In this document: positions 33,414 to 42,292 of the stretch, piece after piece
How positions within the stretch are numbered: the first letter of the stretch is position 1
Layout: each line of letters starts with the position of its first letter
DNA from: Nitriliruptoraceae bacterium
Lineage (GTDB): Bacteria > Actinomycetota > Nitriliruptoria > Nitriliruptorales > Nitriliruptoraceae
Direction: 5' to 3'
NCBI GenBank assembly: GCA_007121785.1
Contig: SKJX01000063.1
Coordinates: forward strand, 1-47,119
DNA: 47,119 nucleotides
Translations under genes and position numbers: made by a program
The notes under the pieces: generated by a model
Told to the model about the DNA's origin: nothing
Seen by the model: the letters and a program-made list of their open reading frames with translations, nothing else
The model's database searches: none

Positions 33414-34024
33414 CCGACACCACCGACGCGGGCCGCTCGACCGGCAGCTCAGCCGTTCCGGACCGTCCACGGCTGCGGATGGCCACCGCCTGGCTCGGTG
33501 GCTGCTCCGGCTGCCACATGTCCTTCCTCGACCTCGACGAGTGGCTGTTCGACCTCACCGACCGGGCGGACATCGTGTTCGGGCCGCTTGCGGACATCAA
33601 GGAGTTCCCCGCCGACGTCGACCTGACGCTCGTCGAAGGCGCGGTGACCAACACCGACAACCTCGAGTTGGCCAAGGCGATCCGCGCGAACACGCGGGTG
33701 GTGGTGTCGTTCGGCGACTGCGCGGTCACCGGCAACATCACCGCGCTGCGCAACGGCATGGGGGCACCGGACGCGATGCTCGAACGGGTCTACGTGGAGC
33801 ACCCGGACCTCGCGGGCGTCCTGCCGACGGAGGTCGTACCGGAGCTGCTGCCGACGGCCCAACCGCTCCATGAGCTGATCACCGTGGACGTCTACCTCCC
33901 CGGGTGTCCGCCCTCCGCCGATCGCATCCGGACCGCCCTGATCGCGCTGCTGGACGCCATGGCGGCCGGCGAACCGCTGCCCCGGCACTGGCGTGGTCCC
34001 GAGGACCGCACCTTCGGTAACTGA
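33410..34024 (+). CDS. hoxY: HoxY, small subunit of bidirectional [NiFe] hydrogenase
   Basis: 204 residues. Short, as in group 3 enzymes that lack a twin-arginine signal. The ligands of the proximal 4Fe-4S cluster are visible in [12 protein letters not shown] (two cysteines), FGDCAVTGN and [10 protein letters not shown]. This places it in the cytoplasm. It forms the catalytic heterodimer with HoxH and hands electrons to HoxU. The first 20 residues ([20 protein letters not shown]) are a variable tail. Start overlaps the hoxU stop by 4 bases. Confidence 0.95.
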   Translation: MTDTTDAGRSTGSSAVPDRPRLRMATAWLGGCSGCHMSFLDLDEWLFDLTDRADIVFGPLADIKEFPADVDLTLVEGAVTNTDNLELAKAIRANTRVVVSFGDCAVTGNITALRNGMGAPDAMLERVYVEHPDLAGVLPTEVVPELLPTAQPLHELITVDVYLPGCPPSADRIRTALIALLDAMAAGEPLPRHWRGPEDRTFGN

Positions 34025-34058
34025 CCCGACCCCATGCGAACGCACCAGTGGAGGTGCC

Positions 34059-35495
34059 ATGCACGACATCCACACGATCGATCCGGTCTCGCGGATCGAA
34101 GGGCACGCCAAGATCACCCTCCACCTCGATGATGCGGGGTCGGTCGCTGACGCACGCTTCCACGTCACCGAGTTCCGCGGCTTCGAGGACTTCTGCCGCG
34201 GCCGCCCGGTCGCGGAGATGCCGGGACTGACCGCCCGGACCTGCGGGATCTGTCCCGTCAGCCACCTGATCGCCTCCGCCAAGGCGGTGGACGCGATCCA
34301 CGCGATCGTGGCGCCGCCGGCCGCTCGCGCACAGCGACAGCTGGCCAACCTCGGCCAGATCATCCAGTCGCACGTGCTGAGCTTCTTCCACCTCTCCGCC
34401 CCGGACCTGCTGCTGGGCATGGACGCCGACCCGGCCACCCGCAACGTGTTCGGGCTGATGCAGGCCGAACCCGAGCTGGTCCGTCGCGGCATCCGGTTGC
34501 GGCAGTTCGGGCAGGAGGTGATCGCTGCCGTCGCCGGCGAACGGATCCACGGCAAGGGCATCGTGCCGGGCGGCGTCGCGGAACCGTTCACCACCGACAA
34601 GCGCGACGCCATCCGTGCCGGGCTCGATGAGGCCCTGACCGCGGGGACCGACACCTGGCAGCTGTTGGACGGGATCGTCGACGGCTTCCGCCGGGAGATC
34701 GGGGTGTTCGGGGACTTCCCCACCCTCTACCTCGCCCACTGCCAGCCGGACGGCACCTGGGAGCACATCGACGGCAAGCTCCGGGTCGTCGACGCGCAGG
34801 GCGGCCTGGTGGTCGACCAGCTCGACCCGGCCGACTACCGCGACCACCTGGGCGAGGCCGCCAACCCGGACTCCTACCTGAAGTCGCCGTACTGGAAGGC
34901 GCTGGTCCCCGACGATGACCCACGGCCGGGGATGTACCGCGTCGGCCCGCTCGCCCGGATCAACGTGGCGGACCGGTTCGGGACCCCGATCGCCGACGAG
35001 CTGCTGACCGCCTTCCGTGACCGGGTGGGACGCGTCGTCTCGTCGGCGTTCCACTACCACGCAGCGCGGGTGCTCGAGGTCATCGCCTCGATCGAGCTCA
35101 TCGGCCGGCTGCTCGACGACCCCGTGCTGTACGAGCCGCAGGTGCGTGCCCAGGCCGGGATCAACGCTCGCCGCGGCGTGGGTGCGTCCGAAGCCCCGCG
35201 AGGCACCCTGTTCCACGACTACGAGGTGGACGGCGACGGCCTCGTCACCGGCGTCAACCTGATCATCGCGACCGGCCAGAACGAACTGGCCATGAACCGC
35301 ACGATCCTGGAGATCGCGCGGGAGTACGTCGACGGACCGCAGCTGACCGACGGGGTCCTCAACCGCGTCGAAGCCGGTATCCGCGCCTACGATCCGTGCC
35401 TGTCGTGCTCGACCCACGCGCTCGGTCAGATGCCGATGGCGTTGGAGCTGCTCGACCCGCATGGCCAGCTGGTCTCCGAGGTGCACCGTCACTGA
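34059..35495 (+). CDS. hoxH: HoxH, catalytic large subunit of [NiFe] hydrogenase
   Basis: 478 residues from the ATG at 34059 (GGAGG upstream). Nickel-iron ligands are the two paired cysteines: RTCGICPVSHL near residue 62 and DPCLSCSTHALGQMPM near the C-terminus (about 446-461). N-terminal TIDPVSRIEGHAKITLHLDD is the usual group signature. The ALGQMPMALELLDPHGQLVS tail after the CSTH histidine is the peptide removed by the maturation protease once nickel is inserted; hoxW follows. Together with HoxEFUY this defines a group-3d-type NAD-linked enzyme that can evolve or take up H2. The 35-base hoxW overlap indicates coupling. Confidence 0.96.
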   Translation: MHDIHTIDPVSRIEGHAKITLHLDDAGSVADARFHVTEFRGFEDFCRGRPVAEMPGLTARTCGICPVSHLIASAKAVDAIHAIVAPPAARAQRQLANLGQIIQSHVLSFFHLSAPDLLLGMDADPATRNVFGLMQAEPELVRRGIRLRQFGQEVIAAVAGERIHGKGIVPGGVAEPFTTDKRDAIRAGLDEALTAGTDTWQLLDGIVDGFRREIGVFGDFPTLYLAHCQPDGTWEHIDGKLRVVDAQGGLVVDQLDPADYRDHLGEAANPDSYLKSPYWKALVPDDDPRPGMYRVGPLARINVADRFGTPIADELLTAFRDRVGRVVSSAFHYHAARVLEVIASIELIGRLLDDPVLYEPQVRAQAGINARRGVGASEAPRGTLFHDYEVDGDGLVTGVNLIIATGQNELAMNRTILEIAREYVDGPQLTDGVLNRVEAGIRAYDPCLSCSTHALGQMPMALELLDPHGQLVSEVHRH

Positions 35496-35973
35496 CCACC
35501 ACGACACCTCGCACGCCCCGGTCCTGGTGATCGGGGTCGGCAGCCCGCTGCGGACCGACGACGCGGTCGGTCGCGTCGTCGCCGACCGCCTCGGGGAGCT
35601 CGACCTGCCAGGAGTGGAGACGCAGGCCGTCCACCAGCTCGCGCCGGAACTGGCGGCCGGGTGGTTCGGTCGACGGCTGGTGATCCTCGTCGACGCGGAC
35701 GTGGAGGTGACAGCGCCGCTCCTGCGGACGGTCGCCCGTCCGACCGGATCGGGGGCGATGTCCCACCACGTCGATCCGGCGTCGCTGCTGGGCCTGGCGA
35801 GCCTGCTCGGCAACCCACCGGACACCCTCGAGGTGTTGAGCCTGCCGGTCGCTGACCTGACGCTCGGCACGGAGCTGTCCGAGGCCGCCGAAACGGTCGC
35901 CGAGCGGGCGGTCGCGCTGCTGCGCGAGCGCTGCGCCGCGGTCGTGGGCGATCCGGGCGGCGCACCGGCGTGA
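35461..35973 (+). CDS. hoxW: HoxW, hydrogenase maturation endopeptidase
   Basis: 170 residues from the ATG at 35461, which overlaps hoxH by 35 bases; a GTG at 35527 would give a protein closer to usual length (148 residues) but has no ribosome site. Maturation protease fold (HycI/HoxW family): VLVIGVGSPLRTDDAVGRVV near the N-terminus, with the metal-sensing acidic residue in the DD of RTDDAVG, then ILVDADVEV and the MSHHVDPASLLGLASLLGNP segment with the family histidine. It recognises nickel-loaded HoxH and cuts its C-terminal tail. Confidence 0.88.
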   Translation: MASWSPRCTVTDHHDTSHAPVLVIGVGSPLRTDDAVGRVVADRLGELDLPGVETQAVHQLAPELAAGWFGRRLVILVDADVEVTAPLLRTVARPTGSGAMSHHVDPASLLGLASLLGNPPDTLEVLSLPVADLTLGTELSEAAETVAERAVALLRERCAAVVGDPGGAPA

Positions 35974-36118
35974 CGATGCACCGACCGGCCCGGCCCGAGG
36001 CACGAACGAACGCGCTGGCCCAGTAGGGTCCGCGCCGCCGGTGCCCAGCTGCCCGACGCATGGTCGGGGCCACGGATGCGCTCCGGCGACGTCCGTGACC
36101 ACCGATCCTTGGAGCACG

Positions 36119-36706
36119 ATGTTCAGCACCATGACCGCCAGCGCGCGGTTCGCGACCACGATCGCCGTCAGCGCGTTGCTGCTGACCGCGTGCGGCGACG
36201 ACACGACGCAGGACACGACCGACGCTCCGTCGGATGCGTCGGTCGAGGACGCCGACGCTGACGCGGATGCTGAGCCGGACGGGGACGCGGACGCTGACGC
36301 GGATGCTGAGCCGGACGAGGCCGATGACGAGCGCACGAGCGCGACCGCTTCGTGGAACGACGAGGACCTCGGTCTGGACGACGTCGACTGCCGGGACAAC
36401 GCGGCCGGCGTCTGGCTCTTCGCCGACGGTTCCGACGGTTCCGACATCGAGATCCAGTGGGAGTCGGCCGAGCACCTCGACTCACCGGTCCGCGTCCAGT
36501 TGGCCTTCCCCGCCGACGGTGCCGATGCGACGATCGGCGACGGTGAGACCTACCAGGCGGGCGACGAGGCGCGGGGCGACATCGCGACCGGCGAGGCCGC
36601 GGTGTCCGGCAGCCTGGAGCTCGCCGCCGACGAGGACACCCAGGCCGATCCGGCCGGCGGCACCCTGGAGATCGAGGCGAGCTGCGTCGACGCCCTGGAC
36701 CTGTAG
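36119..36706 (+). CDS. Small acidic lipoprotein of unknown function
   Basis: 195 residues from the ATG at 36119. Signal TASARFATTIAVSALLLTAC with lipobox cysteine near residue 25. A strongly acidic DADADAEPDGD linker (about 35-65) encoded by a tandem repeat precedes a small domain (about 75-195) with DLGLDDVDCRDNAAGVWLFA, IEIQWESAEHLDSPVRVQLA and LEIEASCVDALDL; the two domain cysteines may form a disulfide. No family recognised. Located between hoxW and hypF, but separate from the hydrogenase proteins in location (extracytoplasmic), so a functional link is doubtful. Confidence 0.75.
   Translation: MFSTMTASARFATTIAVSALLLTACGDDTTQDTTDAPSDASVEDADADADAEPDGDADADADAEPDEADDERTSATASWNDEDLGLDDVDCRDNAAGVWLFADGSDGSDIEIQWESAEHLDSPVRVQLAFPADGADATIGDGETYQAGDEARGDIATGEAAVSGSLELAADEDTQADPAGGTLEIEASCVDALDL
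36254..36317 (+). repeat. Two-copy 28-bp tandem repeat, 36-bp period
   Basis: An exact 28-base unit beginning GACGCTGACGCGGATGCTGA (36254-36281) recurs at 36290-36317. It lies inside the lipoprotein gene and encodes the Asp/Ala/Glu/Pro linker, so slippage would change linker length in steps of 12 residues. Confidence 0.85.
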
Positions 36707-36717
36707 CGCCGATCCGT

Positions 36718-36756
36718 GTGGCGGCCGTCCGGTCACGGTCGTCGGGTGGCCGCCAC
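36718..36756 (+). terminator. 9-bp hairpin after the acidic lipoprotein gene
   Basis: GTGGCGGCC (36718-36726) pairs exactly with GGCCGCCAC (36748-36756) around a 21-base loop, 11 bases past the stop codon. No T-tract. Confidence 0.5.
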
Positions 36757-36812
36757 CGCACCCCATCCCAGTCGGAGCTCCGCACCAGCGGCCCCCTCAC
36801 GAACGGCACCCT

Positions 36813-36836
36813 GGCCCCTCGGGTCCTCGCGGGGCC
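36813..36836. terminator. Second hairpin between the convergent lipoprotein and hypF genes
   Basis: GGCCCC and GGGGCC form a 6-bp stem, extended by two pairs after one mismatch, just beyond the hypF stop at 36839. It could serve hypF or both transcripts. Confidence 0.38.
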
Positions 36837-36838
36837 CG

Positions 36839-39220
36839 TCACGTGTGATCGAGCTGCGCGGCGACGGCGGCCTGGCCGACGCTGATGCCGCCGTCGTTGG
36901 GGGGGACCTGCCGGTGGCGGAGCACCTCGAACCCACGCTCGACCAGCGCCCGGGCCAGCCCTCGCGACAGCAGCACGTTCTGGAACACCCCGCCGGAGAG
37001 GGCGACGGTACGCAGCCCGGTCCGCTCACCGATGTGCTGGCACGCCTGCGCGGTCACTTGGACGACGGTGGTGTGGAACCGTGCGGCGATCTGCGGCACC
37101 GGCGTGCCCGCGATCAGCTCCTCGATGACCGCGGCGACGACGGCGACGCCGGGCAACTCCAGCAGACCGTCGCGCCCCTGCGGCAGCAGCCCGGCCGTGC
37201 CGGTCAACGGCCGGGCGGCCTCGGTCGCCGTACGGGCGCACTGCTCCAGCTCGATCGCGGCGTGGCCCTCGTAGGTCGTCACGTCGCGGAGACCGAGCAG
37301 CGCGGCGACCGCGTCGAACAGCCGGCCCATGCTGGAGGTCGCCGGCGCGAACCGTCCGTCGCGTGCGACCGAGACCACCTCGTCGAACCGGTCACGGTGC
37401 CGGTCGACCAGCGCCAGCCCCGGTGGGATGCCGTCCGGGTACGCCGCATCCAGGTAGCTGGCCGCCATCCGCCACGGTTCACGGATCGCCCGCTCGCCGC
37501 CCGGCAGCGGCACCGTGGCCAGGTGACCGACGCGGTCGAACCCGGCCAGGTCGGCGATCAGCAGCTCACCGCCCCACACGGTGCCGTCGGTGCCGTACCC
37601 GGTGCCGTCGTAGGCCACCCCGATCACCGGACCCGTGCGAGCGTTGTCGGCCAGGCACGACGCGATGTGCGCGTGGTGGTGCTGCACGGCCACCGTCTCT
37701 ACGTCGTCCAGTTCGAGCGCGTGCTGGGTCGACAGGTAGCGCGGGTGCAGGTCGTGGGCGACCACCTCCGGGTGCACGTCGTAGAGCCGCGCCAGGTGCG
37801 AGGTGGCCTCCTCGAACGCCCGCAGCGCCTCCAGGTCCTGGAGGTCACCGAGGTGCGGCGACACCCACCCTTGCGAGCCACGGACCAGGCAGACGGTGTT
37901 CTTGAGCTCGGCCCCGACCGCCAGCACGTCGCGGCGCGCCGCCACCGGCAACGTCACGGGCCTGGGCGCCGCCCCACGGGCGCGGCGCACCGGCACCGAC
38001 GCCCCGTCGACCACCTGCACCACCGAGTCCTCCACCCGCACGTGGATCGGACGGTCGTGGTGCAGCACCGCGTCGGCGATGTCGCCGAGCGCCGAGGCGA
38101 CCTCCGCGTCGCGATGGACGATCGGCTCGTCGGAGCGGTTGCCGCTGGTCATCACCAACGGCCCGCCGACCGCCCGCAGCAGCAGGTGATGCAGCGGGGT
38201 GTAGGGCAGCAGCAGGCCGAGCTCGTCGCGGTCCGGCGCGACCGCCGTCGCCACCCCGGCGTTCGCGCTGCCACCCACCGCGGCATCCCCCGCCGACGCG
38301 ATCGCAGCGCCCCCACCCGGTCCGGGGGCAGGGCTCGTCCGCTCCGCGGCGTCTGCACGCCGTGGCGCCAGCACGATCGGCCGGGACGGATCGACGAGCA
38401 GCCGCTCCACCTCGACGTCGAGGTGGCACAGCTGTCGGGCGGTCGCGACGTCCGCGACCATCACGGCGAACGGCTTGTCCTCGCGGTGCTTGCGGGCGCG
38501 CAGCGTCGCGGCGGCGGCTTCGTCGGTGGCGACGACGGCGAGGTGGTAGCCGCCGAGCCCCTTGACCGCGACCACCCGCCCATCCCGCAGCCAGCTGGCG
38601 GCAGCCGCGATCGGATCCCCGTCGATCGGTTCGCCGTCCACGCGGTCGAACCGCAGGGTCGGGCCGCACGCGGGGCAGCACGTCGGCTGGGCGTGGAAGC
38701 GGCGGTCGGCCGGGTCCAGGTACTCCGCGCGGCAGGCGGCGCACAGCTCGAAGGCGGCCATGGTGGTGTTGGGCCGGTCGTAGGGCACGTCGGTGACGAT
38801 CGAGTACCGCGGCCCGCAGTTGGTGCAGTTGGTGAAGGCGTAGCCGAACCGACGATCCTCCGGATCGAGGATCTCCGCCAGGCAGTCGTCGCAGGTGGCC
38901 GCGTCGGGGGGCACGAGCGTGCGGCGCTCGCCTCCCGGTGGGCTCGGCGCGATCGTGAAGGTGGTGTCGCCCAACGGCGAGGCGTCGGTGACCTCGATCG
39001 ACTCGATGGAAGCGAGCGGTGGGGCCTCGTCCGGAAGCCGCTGGACGAACGTGGCGATCGCTCCGGGCGGCCCCTCCACCTCGACGAACACCCCCCGAGC
39101 ATCGTTGCCCACCTGCCCGGCCAGCCCGAGCCCGACCGCGAGCGAATGGACGTACGGTCGGAAGCCGACGCCCTGGACCGTCCCGGCCACCCGCACGTGC
39201 TGCCGCGTCGACGTGCCCAC
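36839..39220 (-). CDS. hypF: HypF, carbamoyltransferase for hydrogenase cyanide ligand synthesis
   Basis: 793 residues from the GTG at 39220, with GGAGG upstream. Four family modules in order: acylphosphatase (RVAGTVQGVGFRPYVHSLAV), paired zinc fingers (CDDCL, CTNCG, CAACR and CCPACG, about 105-185), YrdC/Sua5-like domain (KGLGGYHLAVVATDEAAAAT, LVMTSGNRSDEP) and Kae1-like domain (QHHHAHIASCLADN, AYDGTGYGTDGTVWGGELLI, ALSGGVFQNVLLSR). HypF loads a carbamoyl group onto HypE. A low-complexity Gly/Ala insert (PAPGPGGGAAIASAGDAAVG) interrupts the YrdC domain near 310-345. It is on the opposite strand and divergent from hypCDE, so the two share the promoter region 39221-39427. Confidence 0.95.
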   Translation of the reverse strand: MGTSTRQHVRVAGTVQGVGFRPYVHSLAVGLGLAGQVGNDARGVFVEVEGPPGAIATFVQRLPDEAPPLASIESIEVTDASPLGDTTFTIAPSPPGGERRTLVPPDAATCDDCLAEILDPEDRRFGYAFTNCTNCGPRYSIVTDVPYDRPNTTMAAFELCAACRAEYLDPADRRFHAQPTCCPACGPTLRFDRVDGEPIDGDPIAAAASWLRDGRVVAVKGLGGYHLAVVATDEAAAATLRARKHREDKPFAVMVADVATARQLCHLDVEVERLLVDPSRPIVLAPRRADAAERTSPAPGPGGGAAIASAGDAAVGGSANAGVATAVAPDRDELGLLLPYTPLHHLLLRAVGGPLVMTSGNRSDEPIVHRDAEVASALGDIADAVLHHDRPIHVRVEDSVVQVVDGASVPVRRARGAAPRPVTLPVAARRDVLAVGAELKNTVCLVRGSQGWVSPHLGDLQDLEALRAFEEATSHLARLYDVHPEVVAHDLHPRYLSTQHALELDDVETVAVQHHHAHIASCLADNARTGPVIGVAYDGTGYGTDGTVWGGELLIADLAGFDRVGHLATVPLPGGERAIREPWRMAASYLDAAYPDGIPPGLALVDRHRDRFDEVVSVARDGRFAPATSSMGRLFDAVAALLGLRDVTTYEGHAAIELEQCARTATEAARPLTGTAGLLPQGRDGLLELPGVAVVAAVIEELIAGTPVPQIAARFHTTVVQVTAQACQHIGERTGLRTVALSGGVFQNVLLSRGLARALVERGFEVLRHRQVPPNDGGISVGQAAVAAQLDHT

Positions 39221-39427
39221 CGGATCCTCCAGGTGTCGTCGGGGGCCGGCGGCATCCGGCCCTTGCGCCCGCCATCGCCGCAGCGGTGACGGCCCGGAGG
39301 GCCACCGTAGGTCCACCGGACGGTGTCAAGCAGAGCCGTTCGACCCCGGCTGGATGCCGACGGGACCTCTAGTCTCACCAGCAACAGCCGCACCCCGCGG
39401 TCCACCCCGCACCTCATCGGAGCACCG

Positions 39428-39766
39428 ATGTGCCTCGGGATCCCCGGCCTGGTCGTCGACCTGCACGCCGATGACCCACACCGTGCGACCGCGGAGGTCG
39501 AAGGCGCCCGCCGCGAGATCTCCATCGCGCTGTTCGCCGACGGCTCGCAACCACCGATCGAGCGCGGCGAGTGGGTGCTGATCCACGTCGGGTTCGCGAT
39601 GTCGCGGATCGACGAGCACGAGGCCCGCGAGACCCTGCGGTCGCTGCGGGCCCTCGGCGAGGTCTACGAGGGCGAACGCGAGGAGTTCGCCGCCGCCGGC
39701 GAGATGGACCCGCTCGTGCAGTTCGGGGGTCCGTCCTCAGGTCGCGACGGGGCAGGTCCCCCGTGA
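39428..39766 (+). CDS. hypC: HypC, hydrogenase assembly chaperone
   Basis: 112 residues from the ATG at 39428. The N-terminal MCLGIPGLVVDL carries the Cys2 that binds the Fe(CN)2CO unit with HypD. A beta-barrel core (ATAEVEGARREISIALFADG, GEWVLIHVGFAMSRIDEHEA) is followed by a longer than usual acidic C-terminal extension (about 85-112). HypC moves the iron unit to the HoxH precursor. Its TGA overlaps the GTG of the next HypC-like gene by 3-4 bases. Confidence 0.94.
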   Translation: MCLGIPGLVVDLHADDPHRATAEVEGARREISIALFADGSQPPIERGEWVLIHVGFAMSRIDEHEARETLRSLRALGEVYEGEREEFAAAGEMDPLVQFGGPSSGRDGAGPP

Positions 39767-40053
39767 GCGATCACCAGCGCTTGGCCAACGACCCGTCGCC
39801 CCCCGAGCTCGGCCTCTCCGCCCCCACCTCGGGACCGGACGCGGTGTGCATCACCTGTGCCGACCAGGCCGACGTCGCGGAGGTCGTCGAGGTGGTGGAC
39901 GCCCACACCGTGCGGGCGCGCAGCGCCGCGGGGCTCCAGGCGGTGGACACGACGCTGCTGGCGGACGTGTGCGTCGGCGACCGGGTGCTCGTCCATGCGG
40001 GGACCGCCATCAGCGACCTGCCCGCTTCCGACGATCCGGAGGGCACCCCGTGA
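39763..40053 (+). CDS. Second HypC-family-like protein without the canonical start
   Basis: 96 residues from the GTG at 39763. The core resembles HypC (EVVDAHTVRARSAAGLQAVD, DVCVGDRVLVHAGTAISDLP) but the N-terminal MCxGIP is replaced by a 25-residue extension and a later CITCADQADVAEVV at about residues 28-41, with two cysteines. Actinobacterial hyp operons often contain such a CITC-type paralogue. Overlaps hypC and hypD by 4 bases each, so it is made with them. It could be a second chaperone, a partner for HypC or specific to HoxH; not known. Confidence 0.82.
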   Translation: MSDHQRLANDPSPPELGLSAPTSGPDAVCITCADQADVAEVVEVVDAHTVRARSAAGLQAVDTTLLADVCVGDRVLVHAGTAISDLPASDDPEGTP

Positions 40054-41204
40054 GGTTCGTCGACGAGTTCCGCGACCCCGTGGCCGGCCGCGCCGCGATC
40101 GAACGCATCGGTGAGCTGGCCCGGGCCCAGGACCGCCACCTGAAGTTCATGGAGGTCTGCGGCGGCCACACCCACACGATCTACCGCCACGGCATCGAGC
40201 AGCTGCTGCCCGGCAACGTCGAACTGGTCCACGGCCCCGGCTGCCCGGTGTGCGTGATCCCGATGGGACGGGTCGACGATGCGCTGCACCTCGCGGCGCA
40301 GCCCGGGGTGACCCTGACCTCGTTCGGCGACATGATGCGCGTGCCGGGTTCCACCTCGACGTTGCTGCACGCCAAGGCCGACGGCGCCGACGTGCGGATG
40401 GTGTACTCGCCACTCGACGCGTTGGCGATCGCTCAGCGCGAACCGGACCGGCAGGTGGTGTTCTTCGCCGTCGGGTTCGAGACGACCTCGCCGTCGACCG
40501 CGGTGACGGTGCAGCGCGCCCGGGCACTCGGTGTCGACAACTTCAGCGTGTTCAGCAACCACGTGCGGATCGTGCCGCCGCTGCGGGCGATCCTCGAGGC
40601 ACCGGAGCTGGACCTGGACGGGTTCATCGGCCCGGGGCACGTCTCGACCGTCATCGGCAACCGGCCGTACGGGTTCGTCCCGGAGGAGTTCTCGATCCCG
40701 TTGGTGACCGCCGGGTTCGAACCGCTGGACGTGATCCAGGCGATCGAGATGCTGCTGCGGCAGTACGCCGAGGGCCGCTGCGAGGTCGAGAACCAGTACA
40801 CGCGTGTGGTCCGCGATGCGGGCAACCCGCGTGCGATGGCGGTGCTCGACGACGTGTTCACGGTCCGTGACACCTTCGAGTGGCGCGGGCTCGGGTGGAT
40901 CCCGGAGAGCGGCCTGGCGATCTCCGAACGGTACGCCGACCTGGACAGCGAACGGCGGTTCAGCCTGCCCGGTGAACGGGTCGAGGACCCACCGGCCTGC
41001 GAGTGCGGCCCGGTGCTGCGCGGCGTGCTCAAGCCCTGGGAATGCGGGGTGTTCGGCACCGCCTGCACCCCGGAGACCCCGATCGGGACCTGCATGGTGT
41101 CCTCCGAGGGCGCCTGCGCCGCCTACTACGAGTTCGGACGCCTCCAGATCGCCGACGAGCCGGACCCACTCCCCCTGGTCAGCGCCGATCGGGCCCGGAG
41201 ATGA
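40050..41204 (+). CDS. hypD: HypD, iron-sulfur scaffold for Fe(CN)2CO assembly
   Basis: 384 residues from the GTG at 40050. Conserved motifs: FMEVCGGHTHTIYRHGIEQL, HGPGCPVCVIP, FETTSPSTAV, IGPGHVSTVIG and the 4Fe-4S ligands near the C-terminus (ACECGPVLRGVLKPWECGVF, GTACTPETPIGTCMVSSEGA). Complete length. Receives cyanide from HypE and forms the iron centre with HypC. Overlaps both neighbours by 4 bases. Confidence 0.96.
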   Translation: MRFVDEFRDPVAGRAAIERIGELARAQDRHLKFMEVCGGHTHTIYRHGIEQLLPGNVELVHGPGCPVCVIPMGRVDDALHLAAQPGVTLTSFGDMMRVPGSTSTLLHAKADGADVRMVYSPLDALAIAQREPDRQVVFFAVGFETTSPSTAVTVQRARALGVDNFSVFSNHVRIVPPLRAILEAPELDLDGFIGPGHVSTVIGNRPYGFVPEEFSIPLVTAGFEPLDVIQAIEMLLRQYAEGRCEVENQYTRVVRDAGNPRAMAVLDDVFTVRDTFEWRGLGWIPESGLAISERYADLDSERRFSLPGERVEDPPACECGPVLRGVLKPWECGVFGTACTPETPIGTCMVSSEGACAAYYEFGRLQIADEPDPLPLVSADRARR

Positions 41205-42292
41205 CGACACCGAACCGCCCCGATCGCGGCACCGTCGACGAGCGCATCGCCGCCGTCCGCCGACGGCGACCACGGTTGCGCGACGACCGGGTCACGCTGG
41301 CGCACGGCGCCGGCGGCAAGGCGTCCCGGGCGCTGGTTGACGCGGTCTTCCTGGACGCGTTCGACGACCCGGCCCTGGCGTCCCTGGGCGACGCGGCCGT
41401 GCTGGAGCCACCGACCGACGGCCAACGGCTGTCGGTGAGCACCGACTCGTTCGTGGTGCAGCCGCGGCGGTTCCCCGGCGGCTCGATCGGTGACCTGGCC
41501 ATCAACGGCACCGTCAACGACGTGGTCGCCGGCGGTGGCCGCCCCGCGTGGCTGTCGGTGGCGTTCGTGATCGAGGAAGGCTTCGAGGTCGCCGAGCTGC
41601 ACGCCATCGTCGCCGACATGGCGGCGGCCGCGACCGCCGCCGGGGTCCGGATCGTCACCGGCGACACCAAGGTGGTCGGGGCCGGCGCCGCGGACGGGGT
41701 CTACATCACCACGACCGGGGTCGGCTACGTACCGCTCGGCCGCGACCTGGACGCCCGTGCGGTGCAGCCCGGGGACGCGGTGGTGCTGACGGGCACGCTC
41801 GCCGATCACGGCATGGCGGTGATGCTCGCCCGGGGCGAGCTGGCGATCGACGCCGACATCCGTTCCGACACCGCCCCGATGCACGGGCTGGCTGAGGCGC
41901 TGTTCGCCGCGGCACCGGGAACACGCTGGCTGCGCGATCCGACCCGCGGTGGGCTCGGTACCACCCTCAACGAGCTGGCCGGTGCCGCCGGGCTCGGGGT
42001 GATCCTGGCCGAGGAGGCGCTGCCGGTGCGTCCGACGGTCGCCGGCGCCTGCGACCTGCTGGGCATCGATCCGATCTACGTCGCCAACGAGGGCAAGCTG
42101 GTCGCGGTCGTCCCAGCTGATCAGACCCCCGACGCCGTGGACGCCCTGCGTGCGCATCCGCTGGGGGCCGACGCTGCCGTCATCGGCGAGGTCCGCATCG
42201 ACCCACCGGGCACGGTGGTGATGCGCACCACGATGGGTGGCAGCCGTGTGGTGGACATGCTGGTCGGCGACCCGCTGCCCCGGATCTGCTGA
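41201..42292 (+). CDS. hypE: HypE, thiocyanate-forming carbamoyl dehydratase
   Basis: 363 residues. PurM-like ATP-binding fold with LAHGAGGKASRALVDAVFLD, STDSFVVQPRRFPGGSIGDL, INGTVNDVVAGG, ITGDTKVV-type VTGDTKVVGAGAADGVYITT and DPTRGGLGTTLNELA. It ends PLPRIC, the C-terminal cysteine that is carbamoylated by HypF and dehydrated to a cyanide donor. Start ATGA overlaps hypD. It is the last maturation gene; no hypA or hypB follows. Confidence 0.97.
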   Translation: MTTPNRPDRGTVDERIAAVRRRRPRLRDDRVTLAHGAGGKASRALVDAVFLDAFDDPALASLGDAAVLEPPTDGQRLSVSTDSFVVQPRRFPGGSIGDLAINGTVNDVVAGGGRPAWLSVAFVIEEGFEVAELHAIVADMAAAATAAGVRIVTGDTKVVGAGAADGVYITTTGVGYVPLGRDLDARAVQPGDAVVLTGTLADHGMAVMLARGELAIDADIRSDTAPMHGLAEALFAAAPGTRWLRDPTRGGLGTTLNELAGAAGLGVILAEEALPVRPTVAGACDLLGIDPIYVANEGKLVAVVPADQTPDAVDALRAHPLGADAAVIGEVRIDPPGTVVMRTTMGGSRVVDMLVGDPLPRIC

